From Cordia subcordata (Eukaryota; Streptophyta; Magnoliopsida; Boraginales; Cordiaceae), in assembly GCA_028554755.1 (NCBI GenBank), contig JAPTOF010000011.1, positions 930,001-994,000 on the forward strand: a stretch of 64,000 bases of DNA. Reading direction: 5' to 3'. The notes beneath the pieces were generated by a model. It did no database searches and was not told where the DNA came from. It saw nothing but the letters and a program-made list of their open reading frames with translations. Positions 35,504-46,373 of the stretch are shown here, one piece after another. The number at the start of each line of letters is the position of its first letter. Within the stretch, counting starts at the first letter, position 1. Made by a program: the position numbers and the translations under genes.

Positions 35504-37452
35504 TGATGTGTTGTGTTTTTGTGTGTGTTTGAATTGTTATTTGTCTATATTTTGGAGGTGTATTGAGCTTAATAGTTGCATTAATGTAGTACTCGTGCTA
35601 GGTATAGGCTTCAGCGTATACAACTGTACATAGTTGAGTTTAAAAGGTAAATGCTACATTAATGGCTTGTTTTGGATGTTCTAGGTGAGATTGAGGATTG
35701 TTTGAAGATCAACGAAGATAGAGATGATTTGAGCAAGGATTAGAGGCATATTGAAGAGGAAAAGTGGAAGAAAATCAAGTTTGGAGGGTTCCGGACAAAG
35801 GTCAAGATGATTGGAAGCAAAACGGAGCTAAAACAAAGCCAAAAAAGAGCAAAGAGACACTACCAGAACACTGGCTTCAAAGTACCGGTGTACCGGCTCA
35901 TTATTCCGCTAAAAACAGAAAGCAAGTTTCTACTATCGGAATAGAGGGCCTTTGGTACTGGTGCATCGGTTCACTATTCTGCCAAAAACAGTAAGCAAGC
36001 TTCTACTACCGAAATAGAGGACTCTAGGTACCAGTGCTTCAACAGAGTGTTCTGGTAGTCACAGAAATTAGCCATATAAGCCCGCTTTTGGTCATTTTGC
36101 AATTAATTAAGTCATATTCTTTCACACCCATCTCTCAAACCCTAATTCCTTTTTCACCAACCTCTAACACACACAAACTCACACACTTTTCACCTTGTCT
36201 TAAGCTTATTTGGAAGGATTTAAACACTTGGATCAAAGGCTACTCAAGGATTTTGTACAAGAATTGCTAGGATGGAAAGAGAGTTTTCTATTCTCTCTTT
36301 CATCCTCTATTATATTATGTTTGAGTAGATTTGTTTAGTGTGATGACACTTGTGTAATGGGTTGATTCTATGCTTCTATATTATGGGATTCAATGTCTTA
36401 ATGTATATACATATGCTATGTTCTTCTTGTTTCAATGGCTATTGCTTAATACATGTCTAGGTGTTTGATAATATGCCTATGAGAGTTGCATATATATAAA
36501 TTGAAGTCTATTTGCTACTAAACACCTCTAATCCGGTCTATAATCATGTCTATGTGTTTATATGTGGATCTTATGAAGTCGGTATTGCTTATATTCATGT
36601 CCATGTGTACGTTTGCATGCCTAGTAGTAAACATGACCTCAATATTACATACTTGTTGGTTCAAAAGTGCTTTTAATGGTGTAATCCGAGCATGACGATG
36701 TTTGGTAGTCGAATAGGTCCCTTTATTTGCGAATCCCTTGGCTTAGAACATGTATGAATGCGTTAATAGATCAAATCCCACTATTATGACCCTAGAATGA
36801 TGAAGCATAATTAAATGCTAGTCTAAATCGAGTCTCCTTTGGCTTTAAATCCAGCCAATAGGTTTTCGACTAGATTTAGTCGACTCTAGCGACTCTATGT
36901 CTTGGCTTTAAATCCAGCTAATGATTTAGGTACTAGGGTAGGTTTGTTCTAGGTTACCTAGGAAGCTAGTTAGACACTCTTAAGGCCCTAGGTCATAAGG
37001 ACCACGCCATAGCTCTAGGAGCTGCCGCCTAGGGACGGACCTGCACCGAGTCCTAGGGAGAAATTAGGACATTAACTAAGCAACCTAGTAAAAGAGCAAT
37101 TGATGATTAAGCCATTCCATGCAATCCCATAGTGTTGGAATCTAGGATCACCCATTAACAAATAGATATCACCCTAATCCTTTCCATTTGTTAGTTCTCT
37201 GTAGATAGCTTATCTCTATTTCCCATTCCCATAGTGTAGTTTCATTTACTTTAGTTAGAGCTCTCAACCATCCAAAAAACACCAAAAATAGTTAGCTTAA
37301 GTTTCTTTTTTAGCATTCTCTAGGACACACACTTAGAATCCATCCCACAACATCGCCTCCCTGTGGTCCGACACCTGTTCTCGCACACACCATACTGCAT
37401 CGATCCGTGCACTTGCGGGTCTTTAGAGCTTACACTCAAGAGACGTACACCA
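35504..37452 (+). repeat. 3' LTR of E3 (1949 bp)
   Basis: Matches 26204-28148 over its length, ends ACACCA, followed by TAAAT. The TATA box is at 36075-36080 and the U3 tandem repeat at about 35878-36030. Confidence 0.93.
36075..36080 (+). promoter_or_regulatory. TATA box, E3 3' LTR
   Basis: TATAAG in GCCATATAAGCCCGC. Confidence 0.62.
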
Positions 37453-38501
37453 TAAATATATATATATGCTTACACTTAGGGTTTTGAAGGCCATTTTACA
37501 TATATGTCTATGTGTTTGTTGAAATTCCTTAATGAAGTTGCATATATATATTGAATTCTATTATACTATTCACCATCTCTAAATCATTGTGCTAACATGT
37601 CTATGTGTTTGTGTGGTGATTACATGAAGTGGATATGCTTATATATATGTCTATGTGTGTGTTTGCAGACTTAATAGCATAAATACCTCCTATTGCTTAC
37701 ATGTCGGGTGCTATTGCTTAAATTGCTGTAATCTAAGCATGTCTATGCATTTAGTAATAGAATATGTCGGTGTATTCTTGAATGCCATGCCCTAGATGTG
37801 TATTCTTTGCACTCAAACATTAATATCCACTATTGTGATGACGATCGGTGGTGCATAACTAATGGCTAGCCTAGGTCGAGTCTTCCTTAGCTTTAAATCT
37901 AGCTAATGGGTTTCAAGGTAGGTTAGTCAACCGTAGGCGGACAAAGTCTTGGCTTTAAATCTAGCCAATGGTTTAGATGCTAGGGTTAGATCAATCTAAC
38001 TCAGCTAAAATCCTAACTAGCTAGCCCTATGGCACTAAGTCATAAAGATCATGCCGTAGCTCTAGATTAGTCAACGACTAAGAACGAACCCACATTGAGG
38101 CTTAAGGTGTAATTAAAAGGTTAATTAGGTGTCTAGACGAGAGCAACCAAGCATAATCCATCAAGCAACCCTAAAAAGAAGTAGTAATCAGCCAGTTGCA
38201 AGACACAATCATCCTAGTCCCCCATTTTCACGTGTTAGATTCCCTTTAGATTGCTTGATTCCCTCATTTCACACACACATACACTTACCATTTTATTTCT
38301 TTATCGTTAAGGTAGATTTACTTTTCTTGCACTCCATTTTATCCTAAAAACCCAAAAAGATTGTAGTTTAGGGGCCCAACACGTAGCCTTTTAAGATGTA
38401 CATATCTTAGGACACCACACATGTTTGGCCTTCCCGTGGATTTGACCCCGCGCTTGCATGTTATTCTATAGACGACCCATATGCTAAAAAATCACATGTT
38501 A
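37453..38501 (+). repeat. 5' LTR of E4, second part (R-U5)
   Basis: It resumes the TA-rich stretch interrupted by E3 and carries the LTR blocks 'ggctttaaatctagcc' and the U5 end. It ends CACATGTTA directly before the AGTTCT spacer, so this LTR ends in TA rather than CA. Confidence 0.84.
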
Positions 38502-38507
38502 AGTTCT

Positions 38508-38525
38508 TGGCACCATTGCCGAGAA
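38508..38525 (+). other. Primer-binding site of E4 (tRNA-Asp type)
   Basis: TGGCACCATTGCCGAGAA, with four changes from the tRNA-Asp complement. It shows that E4 used the same primer as the autonomous copies. Confidence 0.83.
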
Positions 38526-38685
38526 GGTAATAGTCGTTTGGTTTCTTTGTCTTTGTGTGTTTTAGTTTGTTACGTGCTGTTTTATCTGTTCTTTTCATGT
38601 TTTCTTTATTTTGATTAATAAAAGAAAAATTCATAATAGAAAATTGTTGAGCATTGTGAAGAGGTCTACTTGTGTCAATTAATCA

Positions 38686-40483
38686 TGAATGATCCTAACG
38701 CATCATTGTAGTCACTTGTATCCTCTTCCCCACCACTCAAACTGTTCCTTATGCATGTCGCTTGTATGGAACTTTTATGCATCCAACCATTTTTTGTCCC
38801 CATGAAAATTCCCCATCTAGGGCTAGTGCTAACTATGACCCCCATAGTCATGCATCATCTCATGCAACTTTATTTAGTGATCATGATTATAAGGTTCCAT
38901 ATTCTTGTTATTGCTATCTATATGGAAGCTGTGCTTATGATTCCAATACTTGCCTTACCTTTCACCCTTATCCCCGATTACATTCTACGCCCTATGCCCC
39001 TAGCAATCATACGCCTATGCATGCATCCTCATCTTATCATCATGATTCTCAGGAGCAACATCAAGCATTTTCATATTGGGGTTAAGATAACTCTTCATAT
39101 TTTCCACTTCGTTGCTTTGAAAATCCATCTCCTGAATCGTCATTTCCTATCCACCCTTTCTCTGAGTCCTACAATGGTTATGCTTATAGTGTTTCCAATC
39201 ACGAGATTTCCCATTCCAACTCGGTTGAACTCTTTTATTTTAGTTCTCTTACACATGATGAAAAGATTGATTATCTCCTATCCCTCCTCCAATCTAACAA
39301 AGAAAGATTAGATAGATTAATGCAACAAATCGACTATCGAGTTGAGTGCTTTAAGAAAGAGATTGAGATTGAGCAGCCCATTGTTGAGAATTTTGAGATA
39401 GTATTAGATCGGGTTGAAGAGATAGGAGAGAGACCTAGAGATGAGAGAAATAAGGGTGAAAATGATGATGTGTTGGAGAAACAACTAGCAAGAGTGGTTG
39501 ATGGAGAGATAATATCATATAGTGAGAATGAGGAAGAGCTTGATGATAGTTTGGTTCTTGATGATTCTTATCGATATGTTTTAGAAGAAGTAGTACCCTA
39601 TCCTCCAAAGCTTTCAATGTCTCCCACACATTCCACACACTTGGCAGATGAGTTTCATGATCATAGCACTCATTCACATTTCGAATCCTTATTTAGGGAG
39701 TCTAGGGTACACATCTCCATCGAGCATTCGTGCATACATGACCCGAGATCCTTTAAGTCCTTGTTGCCCCCTCTTTGTGTACATGCCTCTTGTGAGAGAC
39801 GTGATGATGTGATGACACCCACTAGTGATGAGTGTATGGATGAATGTGAAGAGACTTTAACTAGTGAAGATTTAGAGTCATTTATTAGGGAGAACAAGAC
39901 ATCAATTTTGGAGGCTTTAGACGACAAGTCTCTTAGAGTTAAGGATCATTGTGTTGAGGAGAATTACAAATCTAAGAAGACACCTAAGAAAGAAATTGGT
40001 GTGTTTGGAAGATTGATCTATGGGTCTTTTTGGATGTTTGATAAATCATTATTAGAGAAAGAACCCATTAGGATCGAATCTACCCCTCATAAGGAGTTAA
40101 AACGACCTAAGCTTGATAATGATGTATCTTGTGGAGAAGAAGAGTGTAATATTTTGACTTCCCTTATCTTTCCTCTTCCTTATCCAAATATCGTTCCTGT
40201 TCCTCTTTCCCATCCTATTGAGCTTCCCTCTTTGGAGCTCATGTCTATGCCTTCAGGCGTAGAACACTTTCATCTAGGGTTAGAAAGCACGTTCCCCATG
40301 TTGCATGCATTAGACCTATCTTTGACCCATTGGGAAAGTGTTGTGTTCCTAGCCCTTGATTATGAGAAGAAGGCAATAAATTGGCCAGTTAGAGAGCACA
40401 TATGGCATGATCCCTCAGTTTCTCCATGCCTATTTCCATATTTATGCACATATTCTCATTTGATTGTTCAGGGTAGGAGTTAG
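38686..40483 (+). pseudogene. Unidentified reading frame of non-autonomous E4
   Basis: I do not recognise this protein. ATG at 38686 (MNDPNASL) opens a frame that stops at 38710; the main frame is 38699-40483, with a single in-frame TAA at 39083, so about 590 codons were once coding. The first third is rich in His, Tyr, Ser and Pro, with the cysteine cluster CYCYLYGSCAYDSNTC, loosely like a zinc finger. A heptad-like basic/acidic stretch follows (DEKIDYLLSLLQSNKERL, about 39250-39310). The rest (387 open codons from 39320) is acidic and has no signal peptide or obvious membrane segment. It has no gag, protease, RT or integrase motif. Position right after PBS and leader suggests a gag-like or RNA-binding role, which is inference only. 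Confidence 0.72.
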
Positions 40484-40604
40484 GAAGTGGGTACATTGTG
40501 CATTCATTACCTCATCATTTGTTGCATGACCCTTTTCTTTTTACTATTTGTGTGTGGTTGAATATCCAATAATTTGTGTCTCTCAATTTTAAACATGTAT
40601 TGCT

Positions 40605-40665
40605 TTAACGTTAGCGCCCAACTGGAGGCGTTAAATCCTACGCTGTTAGGAGACACCCTAGACAT
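40605..40665 (+). other. Conserved post-coding motif with stem-loop, E4 copy
   Basis: TTAGCGCC and GGCGTTAA can pair around an 8-base loop; then ACGCTGTTAGGAGACACCCTA resembles the TAGGAGGCAACCTAG core of the pol-bearing copies. E5 has the same arrangement. Confidence 0.62.
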
Positions 40666-41046
40666 GTTTATATTTCTTCTTGCTTTCCTTTTCTTTTTAC
40701 TTGCTTTTACTTTTTAGTATTTTTGTTCTTCGATTTTCATTTGTTTTTCTTTTTCACCCTCCCAAGTGTTGATCCGCTCTATCATTTCCCATTTTCCATT
40801 CACCTTGTTTATCTATTGTTGATGCCAATGTGAACTCGCATGACAATTCTCCTAATCATATACTTTGAATGTTTTTAATTTGTTGAGAAACATGGTTAGC
40901 CGTTTAATCATTGGGTTGAAGAGCTTTAATAAGAACACAAGGTTGTATCTAGCCTTTCTCCACTTGTCCCTTTTATCTACCATGTCCCCTCCACCCTTGC
41001 TTGTTTTGTGATGCCTATTTTCTTGTCGTGTGCCTTTATTCTATTT

Positions 41047-41080
41047 GCTTGGGGACAAAGAAAGTTTAGGTTTAGGAGTG
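41047..41080 (+). other. Internal hairpin plus PPT-like tract, E4
   Basis: GCTTGGGGACAAAG then AAAGTTTAGGTTTAGGAGTG; the hairpin is weakened by a C to A type change in the 3' arm. Confidence 0.6.
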
Positions 41081-42010
41081 TAGGAGTTTGGTTTTATTGT
41101 TTTATGATTTGTATAGGGTATATTGCATTATGTGCTTATGGTGAAAATTTTTCAATTTTTAGGCATATAAAGTCATTTGTCTCTTGGTTGATTAGAGTGT
41201 TGGCTTTTATGATTGATTTAACTGATTAGTGGAGATAGGGTTATATTATGAGAAATGAATAGAGTGGAGGGAGAGTTGAGACTTGGAGGAGATGCCCTTG
41301 AAAGTTGTGGGGAGTGGGTGCCTCTAAGAATACACTTTGTAGCTACCCCATTACTTGGTTGGAAGAAGTGTTGAAAAAGAGGTTTTAATATGAGTGTCAC
41401 TTCCTTGATTGTTTTTTTTTTTTTAATGTACCTTAGCCTTTTTTTTTCTTTTCTTTTTGCTTATGTTATGTATTGATGAAAAAAATCCAAAAAAAAATTG
41501 AAAAAGGCAAAAAGCTTGAAAAAGCCAAAAAAAAGAAAAAAAATGTGAACAAAGCCAAAAGGCAACAAAAATATGAAAAAGTGAAATTCCTTGAATAAGT
41601 GCTTAAGTGACACAATGTCTACTTAGCACAAATTTCTTTTCTTTTGTTCTTCGTTGTTATATGAATAAGGCTCTTAAGTCCTTTATGAGCCATTGTGATT
41701 GTACATTCTTTTTTCTTCTTGTATCTTTAAGACTATGTGCATACTAGGGAGGCAATGTTAGTTGAGGGGGCACGAAGTATCAACATCCCGTGTGCATGCA
41801 TAAGAATCCCAGGCTTGTGGAGGATAAGGCTACTTGGGAACTTGCTGGAGGTACGAGACCCAATGTGAGTAAAAGGAGGATCAAAAAAGGCTCGGGGACC
41901 CCTCTACGAAAGGAATGACCCCTTTATTCTCCTTAGATTCATTATGATAGTGAATCAAACCTTTAGGCAATACTTTTTACCAATTTAGAGATAAAATTAG
42001 GTTTAGGTTT

Positions 42011-42045
42011 GCTTAGGTACAAGCAAGGAGAAGGTTTAGGGGTAT
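42011..42045 (+). other. 3' polypurine tract of E4 with hairpin
   Basis: GCTTAGGTACAAGC, AAGGAGAAGGTTTAGGGGTA, then the LTR start at 42046. Confidence 0.74.
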
Positions 42046-42609
42046 TGATGTGTTGATTTTATGTGTATATTTGCATTGTATTTTTACATCTATGCAGAGG
42101 TGTTTTTAAGCTTATTAGATAGCTTTAGAGTAGTGTTTATACTATATTTGTGCATATAAGAATGTAAGTGTATATAGTTAGTTTCAAGGTTAACTGCTAC
42201 ACTAAAGGCTTAATTTTGTGCCATAGGTGACTTGTAGGGTGAAACCGGAGCTTGCACGATGATGGGTGATAAACAAAAAAGGTGTATGAGTTAGGGGGAT
42301 AACGCTGGAAGTAAAGAAGATGGAGCTTTGAAATAATTTGAAAGAACCGGTGGACCCCCTTGAAGTACTGGCTGATCTAATCTAGAGAAGAATAAGCTGT
42401 ATTGGTCGAGCATACTTGGTAGCTATCAGCTATAAATATGGCCCAATGTAGAGAACTTATTAGATCGAATCTTATCATCTTTTCACACACACTTCACACC
42501 CACTTCTCACAAACTAAACCCTAACTCTCACCCACCCCTCATACACATTTTTAAACTCCGAAAACACTTTGGAATCAAGCTTCTAAGAGAATCAAACACA
42601 AGGATTTGG
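42046..42609 (+). repeat. 3' LTR of E4, truncated
   Basis: It matches the E4 5' LTR from TGATGTG through TATAAATA (42431-42438) to 'aacacaaggatttgg', then stops where a Copia-like LTR begins. The rest of the LTR is not found downstream. Confidence 0.83.
42431..42438 (+). promoter_or_regulatory. TATA box, E4 3' LTR
   Basis: TATAAATA, as in the 5' copy. Confidence 0.65.
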
Positions 42610-44316
42610 TGTTAGGATTAGTATGCCCTAAAGCTCACATGTATATAACATTTTGGATGTTAAACAATGTATAATCATTTTGTTAAATGGCATTATGAGT
42701 TCCTTAAATATTATCTCTGGTATGTTTTATTGATGTATGTATAAAGGTCCCTTGACTTGAACTAATGACTTGGGTGCGCAGCGAGGCTAGACGCATAGTA
42801 GGTCCACGTCTAGATTTAGTCACGTCTTGAATTGAGTCCCTAATCGAATGGTAGTGTTGGGCACTGTATCGAGATAAGGTTATATTGAGCAAGTCTTCTC
42901 GTTGAGGGTGATCTACCTTGGTCATTGGAGGATGTTTTGGATTTGTCTCAATAGTATGTGTGTCATGTATTTGACAGGACCATTGTGAGTCTGTTTTCTA
43001 GATACGTACTATCAAAGAAAGAAAATAAGATAATCACTGCTACTAAATGATCATTGCTCTTAATCTTGTGCATATGTGGAGAACTAATGAAGTTAGGGTT
43101 TGGTACTTTGATTCACTATGGGTGAGATCTTACTTTTTTAAGATCAACAGCCTTGTGCATTGAGTGCTAAGTTCTAATTAATTGGAACATGCATATGCAG
43201 TATGGAATCTATGTGCCCTCTTTGGGATTGTCTATATTTATCATCCAAATCTAGATCTAGTGATACTACCTTAATGGGTGTAGCAGTCATATGCCTTGAG
43301 GGTCGCTTCCGAGATCAAGGGATTCCATGACCAAGGATGGTTGGCAATAGGACAAGCAACCCAATCGAAAAAAATACAGCTAAGGAGGTGATAGTACAAA
43401 GGCCAAAGGATCGGCCTTAGCTATGGGTATACGTAGAGGGGCATTATGGTCGGTTATTTAGTAGGCCAAAGACAAAGTTCACATTCTTTTGTGACAAGCT
43501 TTTGGGTAATAACAATTATTCTTGAAGTGCAACTTTGATCTTATGGTGGAATAGATCGAAGTTAAAAATAATTATTATTATGTCACCTAGATTGGGCAAA
43601 GACATTTTTTATTATTTTTGGAAGCCAAGGTTAATTGTGTCTTCTTAGTCCCTTCCTTAATTCAAATGACTTTAAGAGGGTAATCTTGAAAGAGCAAATT
43701 CCATATTGTGGTAGTAGCCTTATTGGGACAAAGCTTGGAATTGGGTTTGGGCTTTCTTTAGAGTCCAAGATAACCTAATTGGGCTTGGATGGTTTCTTAT
43801 TGGGCTTGGGCCTCTACATGGATTATAGACTGTGTGTTGGGCTTGGATTGTGGGCTTCGCCCAATCTTCCAAGACATGTGCTAGAAAGTTACTACAAGAA
43901 AAATTCAAATTGTACAAGTAACTTCCATGACATGTGGCAAACATTTGCTACTAGGAAAAAGTTTCCCACATGGAAAGTTTACAAGGTTTAGGTGCCAAAC
44001 TTTTCCTACAAATAGGCAAGACCTTAAACCATTTCTAGCATCCAAAAATTTTGTAGTTGATCTCTTCCATTTTGGCAAGAGAATACTACAACACATAGTA
44101 CACACTTATTATGTGATTTTTTTTTGCTCTAGATTTTCAAGAGCATATTACTTTGCTTCTTCCCACACAAGAGGCTATTCTCTCAAGAAAAGTCTCTTTA
44201 ACCATGAGGAAGAAGACTAAGGAGTTGCATATTGCGACACCCTTATAGTAAAATTTTTTTGGTGGCCTTGTTTGTGAGTGGGAATAAAACTCGTGATGGT
44301 TTTAGCTATATCAAAG
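42610..44316 (+). mobile_element. Copia-like LTR segment, plus orientation
   Basis: It starts TGTTAGGATTAGTATGCCCT and shares its order and phrases with the segment at 61777 (GACTTGGGTGC..AGC.AGG, then a GATAAGGTTA...GAGCAAGTCT block). A possible TATA-like CTACAAATAGGC is near 44004. The right boundary is uncertain: Athila RT begins at 44317, and no Copia PBS or coding sequence is seen. It is probably a solo LTR or an LTR plus leader remnant. Small frames inside are not protein-like. Confidence 0.58.
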
Positions 44317-45652
44317 GCCCCAGCGACTTTTCAGAGATGTATGATGGCCATTTTTAGTGACATGATTGAGAGGTATTTAGAGATTTTCATGGATGATTTC
44401 TCAGTCTTTGGAGATAGCTTTGATGAGTACTTGAGTCATCTCTCTTGAGTCTTAGACTGATGTGTAAAGAAGAATCTAGTGTTAAGTTGGGAAAAATCCC
44501 ACTTCATGGTGCAACAAGGGATAGTGTTGGGTCATGTTGTATCATCTAGTGGAATTCAAGTTGACCCAGCTAAGGTAGAATTAATTGAAAAGTTGCCTGT
44601 CCCTAAGTGTGTCAAGGATGTTAGATCTTTTCTAGGGCATGCAGGATTTTACCGTAGATTCATTAAGGATTTTAGTCACATTGCACGCCTCTTGTCTAGG
44701 CTCCTAGCACAAGATGTCCCTTTTGACTTTGATGATGAATGTGTTAGAGCTTTCAATAGGCTTAAATCCTTCTTGTCTACATCCCCAATTATCCAACCAC
44801 CTAACTACAATCTCCCATTTGAGGTTATGTGTGATGTATCCGATTATGCGATAGGAGTTGTTTTAGGTTAAAGGAAGGATAAGTTGCCCTATGTTGTGTA
44901 CTATGCTAGCAAGACTCTTGATGAAGCACAAAAAAATTATACCACTACGAAAAAAGAGCTTCTAGCAATAGTTTTCTCCCTTGACAAGTTTAGGTCATAC
45001 ATCCTAGGATCCAAAGTGATTGTCTACACCGATCATGCGGCATTGAAGTATTTGTTGTCTAAGAAAGAATCTAAACCCCGCTTGATTAGGTAGTTGCTCC
45101 TCCTTCAAGAGTTTGACATAGAAATCCAGGATAAGAAGGGTAGAGAAAATTTAGTTACGGATCATCTTTCCCGTCTTGTTAGCAAGTCTTCTAGTGATCC
45201 ATCTCCTTTTCATGATTCATTCCCTGATGAGCAATTGTTTGCCATCTCTCATCACACACCTTGGTTTGCACATATTGTTAATTATCTTGCCACAGGGCAT
45301 TTTCCTTCCAATTGGGAGAAGAGAGAGAGAGATAGGTTTCTAGCGTAAGTTAGACATTTCTTTTGGGAGGATCCCTATCTGTTCAAAGTGTGTGCGGATC
45401 AAATGATTTGCCGGTGTGTGCCTGAGGATGTGTTTGAGAGCGTTTTGAGCATGTGTCATGATGAGGGGTGTGGGGGTCATTTTAGTGGGAAGAAGACCGT
45501 CGTGAAGGTCTTGCAAAGTGGACTGTTTTGGCCTTCTCTCTTTAAGGATGCCCAAGAATATTGCAAGAAGTGTTTCAAATTTCAACAATCCGGGTCCATC
45601 TCTAGGAGAAACATGATGCCTTTATCCCCTATTCTTCCTTGTGAGTTGTTTG
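44317..45652 (+). pseudogene. Athila pol fragment: RT C-terminus, RNase H, integrase zinc finger
   Basis: It begins inside RT at CCCCAGCGACTTTTCAGAG (after the palm start), includes FMDDFSVFGDSF and RNase H (CDVSDYAIGVVL, YTDHAAL, TDHLSRL), and ends in the integrase finger region (HDEGCGGHF, CFKFQQSG, where the third ligand position has C then F for C) with LPCELF. Stops are at about 44446, 44458, 44869, 45091 and 45346. By eye it is far closer to E2 pol than E0 is, so it is unlikely to be the missing part of E0. The end at 45652 is an abrupt junction to E5. Confidence 0.82.
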
Positions 45653-46164
45653 GAGGCTTTTAGTGAGACTCACTTAGAGAGTGATGTGATTTCCGTAGTA
45701 GATACTCATAATTCTTGTGTCAAGGAGTCCTTTGATTCACTCTTAGTCCCGAGCGATATTGGTGAGCTTGATGAGATCATTGCTCTGATTGACTCTGGCA
45801 TCTCTCTCTCTGAATTGAATACCTCTTCCATTTTCTCATCTACTCTTAGATCTAGTAAGACCATTGCTATATATCTTTCCTTAGTTGAGAGTAGTTCTGA
45901 GCTTTCACTGAGTGTGCTTCCTTCTCTTTTGGAGTCGTCATCTGTGCCTATTGTTCTGATCATATAGAGGATAATGCTTCATTTTCTCCCTAGATTCTGC
46001 TAGAGTTTAGGTTAGCTACAAATGAGTTGAGTTTGAGAGAAAAGATTCAAGTGCTCGACCCAGGCATAGAAGAATGTGTTGTTGCATCATTTGTTATAGC
46101 CTACCCTATGAGATACACATTTTTTGATCCATTTCTTTTATCTAAGGATGCGTAGTATGATTTT
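45653..46164 (+). pseudogene. Unidentified serine/leucine-rich frame of E5, broken
   Basis: Open codons run to TAG at 45965 (SGISLSELNTSSIFSS; SSELSLSVLPSLLESSS). Shifting one base, the frame seems to continue with EDNASFSP, a stop, then NELSLREKIQVLDPGIEE to a TAG near 46154. I see no gag or pol motif and no clear similarity to the E4 frame. Low-complexity serine content makes any function guess weak. It occupies the position the E4 frame has, just before the conserved 3' region. Confidence 0.45.
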
Positions 46165-46313
46165 GTGTACACATTCTTAGTGCGTGAGTTTAGATCTTTA
46201 AGGCATCGGATTTGTGTGTTGATTGCATTTTTCATGTGTTGCATCCATTTGCTTTTTCTGGTGCTAATTTGCTTATCTGGCAATACGTGACTAGGATTTT
46301 AAGCACCACTGGC

Positions 46314-46373
46314 CTTAACATTATCGCCCGACTGGGGGCGTAAAATCCAACGCTAGTAGGAGGCACCCTAGAT
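46314..46373 (+). other. Conserved post-coding motif with stem-loop, E5 copy
   Basis: CGCCC and GGGCG pair around GACTGG-like loop text, then ACGCTAGTAGGAGGCACCCTAG. Aligns with E4 40605-40665. Confidence 0.62.

Larger units (their letters stand above)
26204..37452 (+). mobile_element. E3: Athila-type LTR retrotransposon (11.2 kb), inserted in the E4 LTR
   Basis: Two LTRs (1945 and 1949 bp), PBS, gag-pol remnant and PPT are present. It is flanked by TATAT (26199-26203) and TAAAT (37453-37457), a 5-base duplication with one change. The LTRs belong to a different subtype from E1/E2/E6: their U3 has a roughly 73-bp repeat with ACCGGTGTACC motifs and no GGTCGACC array. Internal coding text is nevertheless very close to E1 and E2. 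Confidence 0.93.
40484..42010 (+). other. Non-coding 3' region of E4
   Basis: It carries a variant of the conserved motif (40605-40665), a first hairpin plus purine tract (41047-41080) and A/T-rich runs (41408-41580). It is alignable by eye with the 3' regions of E1-E3 although the coding part is unrelated. Confidence 0.76.
25415..42609 (+). mobile_element. E4: non-autonomous Athila-related LTR element, split by E3, 3' LTR truncated
   Basis: The outer element has a 5' LTR (25415-26203 plus 37453-38501), a tRNA-Asp PBS, one unidentified broken reading frame (38686-40483), a 3' region with the Athila-type motifs, a PPT and a partial 3' LTR (42046-42609). No gag, protease, RT or integrase sequence occurs between PBS and PPT. 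The size without E3 is about 5.9 kb as preserved. It interrupts RT of E0; the five bases before it are CCTGC, but the right flank is lost. Confidence 0.85.

Noticed and set aside
39320..40483. The 387-codon frame as an ordinary host gene exon
   Set aside because: It lies between an LTR with PBS and a PPT with LTR, continues in frame upstream past one stop, and no intron signals or host domain were seen. An element-encoded protein is the simpler reading, though captured host sequence cannot be excluded.
43720..44220. Overlapping frames of 66-97 codons on both strands near 43.7-44.2 kb
   Set aside because: They are in the R-U5 part of the Copia-like LTR segment, overlap each other on opposite strands and match no motif.
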